Shown one piece after another: positions 36,017 to 43,207 of a stretch of DNA of 64,000 nt; the stretch's first letter is position 1, and each line of letters opens with the position of its first letter. Source of the DNA: Pontibacter amylolyticus. GTDB taxonomy: Bacteria; Bacteroidota; Bacteroidia; Cytophagales; Hymenobacteraceae. The stretch covers positions 972,526 through 1,036,525 of the forward strand of contig NZ_BMFP01000001.1 in the NCBI RefSeq assembly GCF_014638845.1, given 5' to 3'. The notes beneath the pieces are model-generated. The model had not been told where the DNA came from, did no database searches, and saw only the letters and a list, made by a program, of their open reading frames with translations. The position numbers and the translations under genes are program-made.

Positions 36017-36066
36017 ACTATCCCGGGAGTGGATAAAGTTTGTAGTAAAAGTGGGAGGATTATCCC

Positions 36067-36074
36067 TATATTTG
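36067..36074 (+). promoter_or_regulatory. Candidate -7 element upstream of the HYC_CC_PP gene
   Basis: TATATTTG fits TAnnTTTG and ends only 4 nt before the GTG start codon at 36079, so the mRNA would be leaderless or nearly so. A TTTG at 36039-36042 is 24 nt upstream, longer than the usual 19-21 nt spacing. Confidence 0.4.
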
Positions 36075-36078
36075 TGCT

Positions 36079-36498
36079 GTGAATCAGACCATCCGCCATA
36101 CGGTTTTACTGCTGCTGACCCTGAGCATTTTGCTGGGCTCCTTTGGCGTGGCCCTGAGTGAGCAACTGTGCCTGATGACCGGCCTGAAGATGACGGCCGC
36201 GCAAGGGCAGGATGGTAGTTGCTGTCAAAAGCCTGGTATGCAGGAGCATAAAGAACAGCAAAGCAATGAAGACGATTGCTGCACAACAGCGTTGTCCTTC
36301 GAAAAGCTGGAGCCCGTGTCTTCGCTTAAGGGTTTTGCGCTCGAGCTTCCAGTTTTCTTTGCGGTCACTTTCACGCCACTTTTTGCCACCTGGGCCCCGG
36401 CTGTCGCCACCGACCAGCGCATTCTCACCTATTCTGACAGCTCCCCTCCGCTCTACGGGCGCCAACTGCTGCATTCCCTGCACATCCTGATCGTCTAG
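36079..36498 (+). CDS. HYC_CC_PP family small secreted/membrane protein
   Basis: A 139-residue protein starting at GTG; an in-frame stop at 36046-36048 excludes a longer start, and the next ATG would remove the signal segment. A hydrophobic N-terminus (about residues 8-27) looks like a signal peptide or anchor. It is followed by a cysteine-rich part with LCLMTGLKM, SCCQKPGM and DDCCTTALSF, then a second hydrophobic stretch (about 94-110). The cysteine pattern matches the HYC_CC_PP family of Bacteroidota, which is repeatedly found beside TonB receptors and heavy-metal-associated proteins, as here. Its function is unproven; a role in metal handling in the periplasm is likely from the Cys/Met/His content and neighbours. 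Confidence 0.75.
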   Translation: MNQTIRHTVLLLLTLSILLGSFGVALSEQLCLMTGLKMTAAQGQDGSCCQKPGMQEHKEQQSNEDDCCTTALSFEKLEPVSSLKGFALELPVFFAVTFTPLFATWAPAVATDQRILTYSDSSPPLYGRQLLHSLHILIV

Positions 36499-36579
36499 AC
36501 TTTCCGTTTGCCTCTGCCAGCACTGGTTTTTATACCTGTGCCTATACCTGCATTCTGAAAATTTAAGCGATTACGATTT

Positions 36580-38802
36580 ATGTACTTTTCTATACCTGCG
36601 CAGCAGTTTTACCGTATCTTCGGCACGCTCGCGCTCTTTATAAGCATCCTTTACCCTGCCGCCGCCCAGCAATTGTCGGGCAAAGTGGTAGACAAGACCA
36701 CCAACTCCCCCTTGATCGGGGCCAGCGCCGTCTGGAAAGGCACCACCAAAGGCACCTCCACGGACGCAGCCGGCAACTTCACGCTGCAGCTGGCCGATGC
36801 CGCCACTCCTGAGATCATTGTCTCCTATCTGGGGTATAAGCCCGACACCATCGATGTGAGCGGCAAAACTACTGTTACTGTTATGCTAACCTCCACCGGC
36901 TCCCTTAAGGAGGTGGTGGTCGAAGGCCAGCAGACGCGCTACTCCACCCTCACGCCTACCAACTCCCAGATCATCACGACCCGCGACCTGGAGAAATCGG
37001 CCTGCTGCAACCTGGCGGAAAGCTTTGAAACCAATGCCTCCGTGGAAGTGTCCACTACTGATGCCGTTTCGGGTGCCAAGCAGATCCAGATGCTGGGGCT
37101 GGACGGTTCCTATACCTTGCTCACCACCGACAATGTGCCGGCCCTGCGCGGCCTCTCTACTCCCTACCGCCTCAATTACCTTTCGGGCACCTACATCGAG
37201 TCGATTGATATTATCAAAGGCATGGGCTCGGTACTGAACGGGTATGAGTCAATTTCGGGGCAGGTGAACGTGAAGCTGCGGGATCCGGAGAAGACCGAGC
37301 GCCTGTATTTCAACGTGTATGGCAACAGCCTGGCCAAGTTCGATGCCAACCTGAACGTATCGGCGCAGGTGAGCCCGAAGTGGAGCACGCTGCTGATGCT
37401 GCACTCCGATCACCTGGGCAACCGCGTGGACCGCAACAAAGATGGCTTTATGGACCTGGCACTGGGCACGCACCACAACGTGTACAACAAGTGGAAGTAC
37501 AAGCACGGCGATACCTGGGTGTCGGAGTTCGGCATCAATGCCCTGCGCGAGACAAAACTGGGCGGGCAGATGGACTACACGAAGGATGAGCCCGTGAGCC
37601 CCACACAACGGTACGGAACGGAGTCTGAGACAGAGCGCCTGTCTTTCTACAACAAGACCTCCTATACTTTCCCAGGCAGGCCTTACCAGAGCCTGGGCTT
37701 CATCTCTTCGGGCGTGCACCACAAGTTCAACTCGCTTTATGGCCGCAGGCAGTATAACGGCGAACAGAACACCGGCGATTTGCGCTTTATCTTCCAGTCC
37801 ATCATCGGGCACACAGGCCATACCTACAAGGTGGGCGCCAGCTTTTTGTACGATGACTATACCGAGCGACTGGAGCAAACCAGGCTGGCACGCACAGAAC
37901 GTGTGCCGGGTATTTTCGCGGAGTACATCTTCAACAACGCCGACAACCTGACCGTGGTGGCTGGCGCCCGCACCGACTTCCATAACCTCTACGGCACGGT
38001 GTTCACCCCGCGCCTGAACGTGAAGTACGACCTCACGCCCAACACCATTTTCCGGGTGGCGGCTGGCAAGGGCTTCCGGGTAGCCAACCCGATTGCCGAG
38101 AACACGGCGGCTTTGGTTAGTAACCGCGCCTTTACCTTCCGGGAAGAGTTGGAGCCCGAGAAGGCCTGGAATGTGGGCGGGTCCTTTACACAGTACTTTG
38201 AGCTGGGCGGACGTCCGGGCGCTTTCATCACTGACTACTACTATACTACGTTCCAGAACCAGGTAGTAGCCGACATGTATAGCAGCGCCAGCCAGGTGGC
38301 CTTCTACAACCTGCAGGGTCGCTCCTTTTCGCGCAGTTTCCAGGCGGAGTTGCAGTACGAGGTGCTGAAAGGCTTTGATGTGAAAACGGCCTACAAGTAC
38401 TTCGATGTGCAGACCACTTACGACGGTAGCCTGCAGCAACGCCCTATGATTCCGCAGCACCGCTTCTTCGTGAACCTCGGCTTTGCCACCCCATTCGATA
38501 AGTGGCGCGCCGACCTGACGACGCAGTACTTCGGGCAGATGCCACTGGCTTACATGGAAGGCCATGGTGGCGCAGCGAATGTCCGGAAGTCAGACGCTTT
38601 CTATACCTTGAACGGGCAGGTATCGCGGGCTTTCAAGCGCTGGGAAATCTATGTCGGCGGCGAAAACCTGTTGAACTTCCGCCAGCCGGACGCCATCAGG
38701 GGAGCTGACAATCCATTCGGTTCTGAGTTCGACGCCAGCATGGTGTGGGGACCGATCACGGGCAGAGTTATCTATGCCGGGTTGCGCTTCAAAATTGAAT
38801 AG
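36580..38802 (+). CDS. TonB-dependent receptor with N-terminal carboxypeptidase-like regulatory domain
   Basis: A 740-residue outer membrane transporter. After a signal peptide (ending near AAAQ, residue 30) comes a carboxypeptidase-D-regulatory-like beta domain (about 31-112: LSGKVVDKTTNSPLIGAS, TDAAGNFTLQL). A plug domain follows (about 125-230, with IESIDIIKGMGSVLNGYESISGQVNV, quoted in part), then a beta-barrel to the end with aromatic-rich strands. Two cysteines in EKSACCNLAESFE at the start of the plug are notable and could bind a soft metal. Flanked by a HYC_CC_PP gene and a heavy-metal-associated protein gene on the same strand, it is probably an importer of a metal or metal complex (copper is the usual guess), but the ligand is not shown. 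Confidence 0.9.
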   Translation: MYFSIPAQQFYRIFGTLALFISILYPAAAQQLSGKVVDKTTNSPLIGASAVWKGTTKGTSTDAAGNFTLQLADAATPEIIVSYLGYKPDTIDVSGKTTVTVMLTSTGSLKEVVVEGQQTRYSTLTPTNSQIITTRDLEKSACCNLAESFETNASVEVSTTDAVSGAKQIQMLGLDGSYTLLTTDNVPALRGLSTPYRLNYLSGTYIESIDIIKGMGSVLNGYESISGQVNVKLRDPEKTERLYFNVYGNSLAKFDANLNVSAQVSPKWSTLLMLHSDHLGNRVDRNKDGFMDLALGTHHNVYNKWKYKHGDTWVSEFGINALRETKLGGQMDYTKDEPVSPTQRYGTESETERLSFYNKTSYTFPGRPYQSLGFISSGVHHKFNSLYGRRQYNGEQNTGDLRFIFQSIIGHTGHTYKVGASFLYDDYTERLEQTRLARTERVPGIFAEYIFNNADNLTVVAGARTDFHNLYGTVFTPRLNVKYDLTPNTIFRVAAGKGFRVANPIAENTAALVSNRAFTFREELEPEKAWNVGGSFTQYFELGGRPGAFITDYYYTTFQNQVVADMYSSASQVAFYNLQGRSFSRSFQAELQYEVLKGFDVKTAYKYFDVQTTYDGSLQQRPMIPQHRFFVNLGFATPFDKWRADLTTQYFGQMPLAYMEGHGGAANVRKSDAFYTLNGQVSRAFKRWEIYVGGENLLNFRQPDAIRGADNPFGSEFDASMVWGPITGRVIYAGLRFKIE

Positions 38803-38888
38803 CGGTATATTATTTGCAGCAAGCTTTTGGCTTAAACAAGAAATTCCCAATCACTTAAATAAAATTTCATCAATCAATTAGTTACAAC

Positions 38889-39239
38889 ATGAAAACCTGC
38901 AGAAACATTGGATTAGCCCTCGTTATGTTCTTCACCACGCTGAGTGTGCAAGCCCAGAACAACAATGAGAAGACAGTTCAGATCAAGACCTCGGCCGTAT
39001 GCGGCATGTGTAAGAAGAGCCTGGAAAAAACCATGGCATACGAGAAAGGCGTTAAAAAATCCAATCTGGACGTGGACTCCAAAATGCTGACCGTGTCTTA
39101 TGACCCGAAAAAAACCAACGAAGACAAGATCCGCAAGGCCGTGAACGACACAGGTTACGACGCGGACGACAAGCCCGCCACGCCGCGTGCCTACAACAAG
39201 CTGGATGACTGCTGCCGCAAGGAAGCTGGCGCACACTAA
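38889..39239 (+). CDS. Secreted heavy-metal-associated (HMA) domain protein
   Basis: A 116-residue protein with a signal peptide (about residues 1-22, ending VQAQ), an HMA fold (about 29-95) with the metal-binding motif in SAVCGMCKKSLEKTM (CGMC), and DTGYDADD closing the ferredoxin-like fold. The tail has a second cysteine pair (DDCCRKEAGAH, with a terminal His), an addition also seen in MerP-like or copper-chaperone-like proteins of this phylum. It is likely periplasmic and would hand copper or mercury to or from the TonB receptor upstream. It lies 86 nt after that gene and is followed by a perfect hairpin terminator. Confidence 0.88.
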   Translation: MKTCRNIGLALVMFFTTLSVQAQNNNEKTVQIKTSAVCGMCKKSLEKTMAYEKGVKKSNLDVDSKMLTVSYDPKKTNEDKIRKAVNDTGYDADDKPATPRAYNKLDDCCRKEAGAH

Positions 39240-39332
39240 GCTTCTTCAGGACAATGGACCGCTTGACAAAAGACAAAGGATTTTTAACCTGGCTTTCGTC
39301 GACTTGCTAAACCTATCCCTTTCCTGAAATTG

Positions 39333-39372
39333 AAAACGGCCTGCCTCTGAAATTTCAGAGGCAGGCCGTTTT
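39333..39372. terminator. Perfect 40-nt palindromic terminator
   Basis: Two perfect 20-nt arms (39333-39352 and 39353-39372; core CGGCCTGCCTCTG) with A-rich and T-rich ends lie between the convergent HMA gene and crtW, and so can serve both. Confidence 0.9.
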
Positions 39373-39431
39373 ATTCCTGACAGTTTTCAAGTCTATTGTC
39401 CTTTGTCACACGGTCCTTTGTCAAAAATCCT

Positions 39432-40121
39432 TCAGGATTTCGCCTTATACAGCTGCCACCAAGGCAGGTAGGGTTTGTCGTGGTGCTCGTAGTGGTAGCC
39501 GAAGAAGTAACAGCTTACAAAAGCCCACAGGTGGTTCTTGGCCTGCGTGCCGGACTTATGCTTATTCTCAGGCGTATGTTCCCCGCGGTGCGGCAGGTAG
39601 GTACCGAAATAGAACAACTGAAACGTAGCCAAAATGGCGGGCACCATCCAGAACATCACCACATTCTCGAGCGGGAAAAACAACTGCAGCACGTTGTAAG
39701 TAATGGCCATCAGTACGATCTGCCACCAGGTGATGTAGTTTTTCAAAAAGCTGTAGTACCAGGGGAAAAAGGAACCGTGGTGATAATCCGGGTCTTCCTC
39801 GGTGGCGACATGCCGGTGGTGCTGGTGGTGCTTCGGCAATAACCGCGGGTACCAGTTGTAGGCGAACAGAAAAGCGGTGACGGTGCCGATCAAACGGTTA
39901 AGCTTGGGCCTGCCGGGAGCCGCTACACCGTGCATGGCGTCGTGGGCGGTAATGAAAAGACCGGTGTACAGGTGCGTTTGCAACAACAGGAACAGGTATG
40001 GCAGCGGCGAAGCAAAGTCTACTGGAATGCGCAGCAGGTATACGAGCAAGCCAAACCAGCAGGCCACGATAATGGCCGCCACTGCTATACCTCTGTTATC
40101 TCGTTTGATTGTCTTTGCCAT
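39432..40121 (-). CDS. crtW: Beta-carotene ketolase CrtW
   Basis: A 229-residue membrane di-iron enzyme of the fatty-acid desaturase/hydroxylase superfamily that adds keto groups at C4 of beta-ionone rings. Histidine boxes are HDAMH (in LFITAHDAMHGVAAP, about residues 56-70), HHQHHRH (about 98-104), LPHRGEH and HYEHHDKPYLPWW near the C-terminus. The phrase TGLFITAHDAMHG is a strong CrtW signature. Four hydrophobic segments are present. It is near, but separated by 133 nt of CTATACCT-rich spacer from, ispH and the rest of the carotenoid operon, so it may have its own promoter. Confidence 0.88.
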   Translation of the reverse strand: MAKTIKRDNRGIAVAAIIVACWFGLLVYLLRIPVDFASPLPYLFLLLQTHLYTGLFITAHDAMHGVAAPGRPKLNRLIGTVTAFLFAYNWYPRLLPKHHQHHRHVATEEDPDYHHGSFFPWYYSFLKNYITWWQIVLMAITYNVLQLFFPLENVVMFWMVPAILATFQLFYFGTYLPHRGEHTPENKHKSGTQAKNHLWAFVSCYFFGYHYEHHDKPYLPWWQLYKAKS

Positions 40122-40254
40122 AGATTTCCGAAAGGCTATACCTTGCCTATACCTACTCTTGCTGGTTTAGCTCAGGATAGACCTTCCCTATACCTACATT
40201 TCACAGATTAGCTTTGGCTATACCTAATAAAACTTTCGCTGTAGCTATACCTGC
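40122..40254. repeat. CTATACC-rich spacer between crtW and ispH
   Basis: At least five CTATACCT/CTATACC words lie in 133 nt (near 40137, 40147, 40189, 40218 and 40245), the densest group of that orientation in the window. No gene or hairpin terminator was recognised. Confidence 0.65.
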
Positions 40255-41106
40255 CTAGACCGCTTCCCGAAGCAGAATATCGCGCACCTCCTCCATCAGC
40301 CACATCGGCGTGGAAGTGGCGCCGCAAATCCCTACCGTGTCGCCATCGGCAAACCACGAAGGCTGCAGTTCTTCCACCTTCGAGACAAAGTAAGTGGCCG
40401 GATTGGTTTCCTTGCATACCTGGTAGAGCACTTTGCCGTTGCTCGACTTGGTGCCCGACACGAAGATAATCTTATCGAATTGGGCGGCAAACTTTCGCAG
40501 GTCTTTGTCACGGTTTGATACCTGCCGGCAAATGGTATCGTTGGCGTCTACTTCGTAGCCTTTTTGCTCGAGCGTGTCTTTGATGTTGTAGAAACTGTTG
40601 GTGCTTTTGGTGGTCTGGCTGTAGAGCGTGATCTTAGACGGCAGCTCGTGCTGCATCAGTTCGTCCAGGTTCTCGAACACCACCGCCTTGTTGCTCGTCT
40701 GCCCCAGCAAGCCCATTACCTCGGCGTGTCCGTGCTTGCCATAGATGAAGATCCGCTCGTCTTTGTCGTAGGATGTCTTGATGCGGTTCTGCAGCTTCAG
40801 CACCACCGGACAGGAAGCGTCAATCAAAGTCAGGTTATTCTGCATGGCCACGTGATAGGTAGCGGGAGGTTCGCCGTGGGCGCGAATCAAAACGGCCTCG
40901 TCGCGCAGCTCCCGCAACTGGGCGTGATCGATGATGCGCAGGCCGCGTTGCTGCAGGCGCTCCACCTCCACGTCGTTGTGCACGATATCGCCCAGACAAT
41001 AGAGATACCCCTGCTCGTCGAGCAGGTCTTCGGCCATCTGGATGGCGTAGACCACGCCGAAGCAAAAGCCTGAGTTAGAATCGATCGTGACTTGAAGGTT
41101 CCGCAT
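40255..41106 (-). CDS. ispH: 4-hydroxy-3-methylbut-2-enyl diphosphate reductase
   Basis: Last enzyme of the MEP pathway; it makes IPP and DMAPP with a [4Fe-4S]-type cluster. The three cluster cysteines are visible: Cys15 in GFCFGVVYAI, Cys in DASCPVVLKL (about residue 99) and Cys in GICGATSTP near the C-terminus (about 266). IHNDVEVERL-like DIVHNDVEVERLQ and RAHGEPP are also present. The length of 283 residues is normal. It lies 6 nt after crtYcd on the same strand, so isoprene supply and carotenoid synthesis are likely co-expressed. Confidence 0.96.
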   Translation of the reverse strand: MRNLQVTIDSNSGFCFGVVYAIQMAEDLLDEQGYLYCLGDIVHNDVEVERLQQRGLRIIDHAQLRELRDEAVLIRAHGEPPATYHVAMQNNLTLIDASCPVVLKLQNRIKTSYDKDERIFIYGKHGHAEVMGLLGQTSNKAVVFENLDELMQHELPSKITLYSQTTKSTNSFYNIKDTLEQKGYEVDANDTICRQVSNRDKDLRKFAAQFDKIIFVSGTKSSNGKVLYQVCKETNPATYFVSKVEELQPSWFADGDTVGICGATSTPMWLMEEVRDILLREAV

Positions 41107-41112
41107 ATACCT

Positions 41113-41811
41113 TTATACAGCCAAGCGTTGATATTGTTTAACGGCGAAGCGCTGTTTTAAACCCTCGTAAATCGAAATCGTGAGCAGCAGCATCAGCATG
41201 GAGTACATCGAATCCTCCACAGGTATAGACACGATTCGCAGACCCAGGTTGTGACTGTTGTTGTACCAAACGATCGGCAGGTAGGTGAGCACACCGTTCA
41301 CCAACAGGAACGGCACCAGGTGCACGATGTAGGCCAGATAGAAACGCCCTAATTTTTGGGTTTTGAAATAGTAATAGTGCACGCCCAGCATAGCTGCCAG
41401 CAGCGTAAAGGTGATGGAGGTATAGAGTCTCTCCAGGTTGAAGACCGCCAACAGCAAAAGCACAGGTATAAGCACAAAGGTGATCCCCTTAGCATAAGGC
41501 TGCAACAGGTCTTTGGTAATGTAAGCGTTCAGGCATTCATAGATAAACACACAGGCATAAGGCACCGTGATGAAGAAGAGCACCTCTTCGAGCGGCAAGT
41601 TAAAGACATAGATACCTACTAGATACTCCGGATTAAAGCCCCATATACCTGCCTGGGTGAAGAGTTCGTCCCAGATCATGAACAGCACCGCATTGATGAT
41701 AATAGCCGGCCACAGGTAGGGCCAGTTCTTGTAAAAAGTCACTTTCCTGTCGAACGAGAGCAACAGGGGAAACAGAATGGTGAAAATGTTCAGGTACAGG
41801 TATAGTGGCAT
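41113..41811 (-). CDS. crtY: Lycopene cyclase, fused CrtYc-CrtYd type
   Basis: A 232-residue polytopic membrane protein with about six or seven helices. It has two homologous halves, each about three helices, as in the CrtYcd family that cyclises lycopene to beta-carotene. The first half carries WDELFTQAGIWGFNPEYLVG and the hallmark NLPLEEVLFFITVPYACVFIYE (quoted in part), where PLEE is the conserved acidic motif. The second half is more diverged. It lies between the 178-residue unknown gene (6 nt) and ispH (6 nt) in a tightly spaced operon. It is unrelated in sequence to the flavin-type CrtY of proteobacteria. Confidence 0.88.
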   Translation of the reverse strand: MPLYLYLNIFTILFPLLLSFDRKVTFYKNWPYLWPAIIINAVLFMIWDELFTQAGIWGFNPEYLVGIYVFNLPLEEVLFFITVPYACVFIYECLNAYITKDLLQPYAKGITFVLIPVLLLLAVFNLERLYTSITFTLLAAMLGVHYYYFKTQKLGRFYLAYIVHLVPFLLVNGVLTYLPIVWYNNSHNLGLRIVSIPVEDSMYSMLMLLLTISIYEGLKQRFAVKQYQRLAV

Positions 41812-41817
41812 CTGGGA

Positions 41818-42354
41818 TTAAATCGGTATGCGTTTGAGTCGTTGTTTTTCTTGTTCGGTGCAATGGTCCTTTGTCAGCATAAAAGCCCGGATATCGCGGG
41901 CCATGTCATTGGACAGGCCGGATTTCGGGTGACGCTCCAGACCGGCGATGATCCTGGCCTTGTCGTCTTCGAGGTTTTTGCTTAGGTTGAGGTAGCGCGG
42001 CACATAATGCTCTACCGTGAAGCGCAGAAACCGTATTTCGGGACTCGTAGCGTCGAGCTGCACCGCCTCTTCAAATATCTCAGAAGACTTCTGCAGATGC
42101 TTCATCTTCATGTAAGGATTCCAGACGTGTTTGGCCATAATGGCCTCCGAAACCGCCTTATAAGCCAGCACCACGGGATTGTTGTCCTCGTAGTTGCTCA
42201 TCAGTTTATGAAAATCGCGACCGGCCTTGCTGTCTTTGCTGGCCTCCACAAACTGCACACGCAGCACGGACAATTTGTAATCTTTGGATTTATCGGCCAG
42301 CGCCGTAAAACTTAAAAACAGGAAGACGAAAAGTATTGGTAAGCTATTCTTCAC
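41818..42354 (-). CDS. Unknown secreted protein encoded inside the carotenoid operon
   Basis: A 178-residue protein with a clear signal peptide (residues 1-20, hydrophobic LPILFVFLFLSFTALA, likely cut after ALA), then a fully helical mature part. There are alternating helices around NPYMKMKHLQKSSEIFEEAVQL (quoted in part) and SPEIRFLRFTVEHYVPRYLN that look like two tetratricopeptide-type hairpins. No enzyme motif was recognised. It is packed between crtB (4 nt) and crtYcd (6 nt), so it is surely co-transcribed with pigment genes. Its role, if any, in carotenoid handling is unknown; a periplasmic scaffold or assembly factor is a guess. Confidence 0.75.
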   Translation of the reverse strand: MKNSLPILFVFLFLSFTALADKSKDYKLSVLRVQFVEASKDSKAGRDFHKLMSNYEDNNPVVLAYKAVSEAIMAKHVWNPYMKMKHLQKSSEIFEEAVQLDATSPEIRFLRFTVEHYVPRYLNLSKNLEDDKARIIAGLERHPKSGLSNDMARDIRAFMLTKDHCTEQEKQRLKRIPI

Positions 42355-42358
42355 GTGG

Positions 42359-43192
42359 TTAAATGGCGTTTAGTTGGTACCTGACATAGGAGCCCAAAAG
42401 TAAGGCAAACTTTGTGTTATCAGGTACTCTTACGCGCTCATTTAAGATATGGGTTGCCGGCAGTCCTTTGATTTTCCGGAAAAGCTTCTGGTAATAGACA
42501 TAGGCCAGGTATACGCCCATGCGCGCTGAGCGGGGCAAAGCGAGTATGCCGGCGTAGGCGTCCTCAAAATCCTTGGCGATGTCGGCCTCTATCTGCGCTT
42601 TGCACACATTGTTAAACGTTTGGATGTCCACGGCCGGAAAATACACCCTGCCACGGTCCTTAAAGTCGCTTTGCATGTCGCGCAGGAAGTTGACTTTCTG
42701 GAAGGCCGCCCCCAGGCTGCAGGCCGGCTTTTTGAGCCGCTCAAACTGCTCCTCGTCGCCTTCGCAGAATACTTTCAGGCACATCAGCCCCACTACTTCC
42801 GCCGAGCCATAAATGTACTCTTTATACAGGGCCGGGTCGTACACGTGGTCATCCAGATCCATGGCCATGCTCTTCAGGAAAGCCTCGATGTAGGCACGGT
42901 CAATCTTGTACTCATTCACCACGCACTGGAAAGCATGCAGCACCGGGTTCAGGCTGATGCCTTGCTCAATGGCCTCAAAGGTCTGTTGGCTGAACTGGTC
43001 GAGCAGCTTGCGCTTGTCGTAGTCATGGAAGGTGTCCACTATCTCGTCGGCGCAGCGCACAAAGCCATAGATGGCGTAAATCGGGTCGTGGAATTTGCTG
43101 TGCAGCGTCTTGATACCGAGCGTAAACGACGTGCTGTACGCCTCCGTAATCAGCTTGCTGCACTTCAGGCAGGTGTCTTTAAATAAATCCAT
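42359..43192 (-). CDS. crtB: 15-cis-phytoene synthase
   Basis: A 277-residue squalene/phytoene synthase family enzyme that joins two GGPP molecules. Both Asp-rich motifs are visible: ADEIVD (about residues 47-52) and, later, RDMQSDFKDRGRVYFP (about 169-184). The N-terminal YSTSFTLGIKTL and AFQKVNFLRD are typical of phytoene synthases. It is cytoplasmic and membrane-associated, 15 nt after crtI and 4 nt before the unknown gene. Confidence 0.93.
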   Translation of the reverse strand: MDLFKDTCLKCSKLITEAYSTSFTLGIKTLHSKFHDPIYAIYGFVRCADEIVDTFHDYDKRKLLDQFSQQTFEAIEQGISLNPVLHAFQCVVNEYKIDRAYIEAFLKSMAMDLDDHVYDPALYKEYIYGSAEVVGLMCLKVFCEGDEEQFERLKKPACSLGAAFQKVNFLRDMQSDFKDRGRVYFPAVDIQTFNNVCKAQIEADIAKDFEDAYAGILALPRSARMGVYLAYVYYQKLFRKIKGLPATHILNERVRVPDNTKFALLLGSYVRYQLNAI

Positions 43193-43207
43193 AGTTTTAC
43201 TGGGGCG

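Noticed and set aside
37249..38565. Long open frame on the minus strand (438 codons) opposite the TonB receptor
   Set aside because: Its translation lacks any family motif or fold pattern, while the plus strand encodes a clear receptor; it is a by-product of high G+C third positions.
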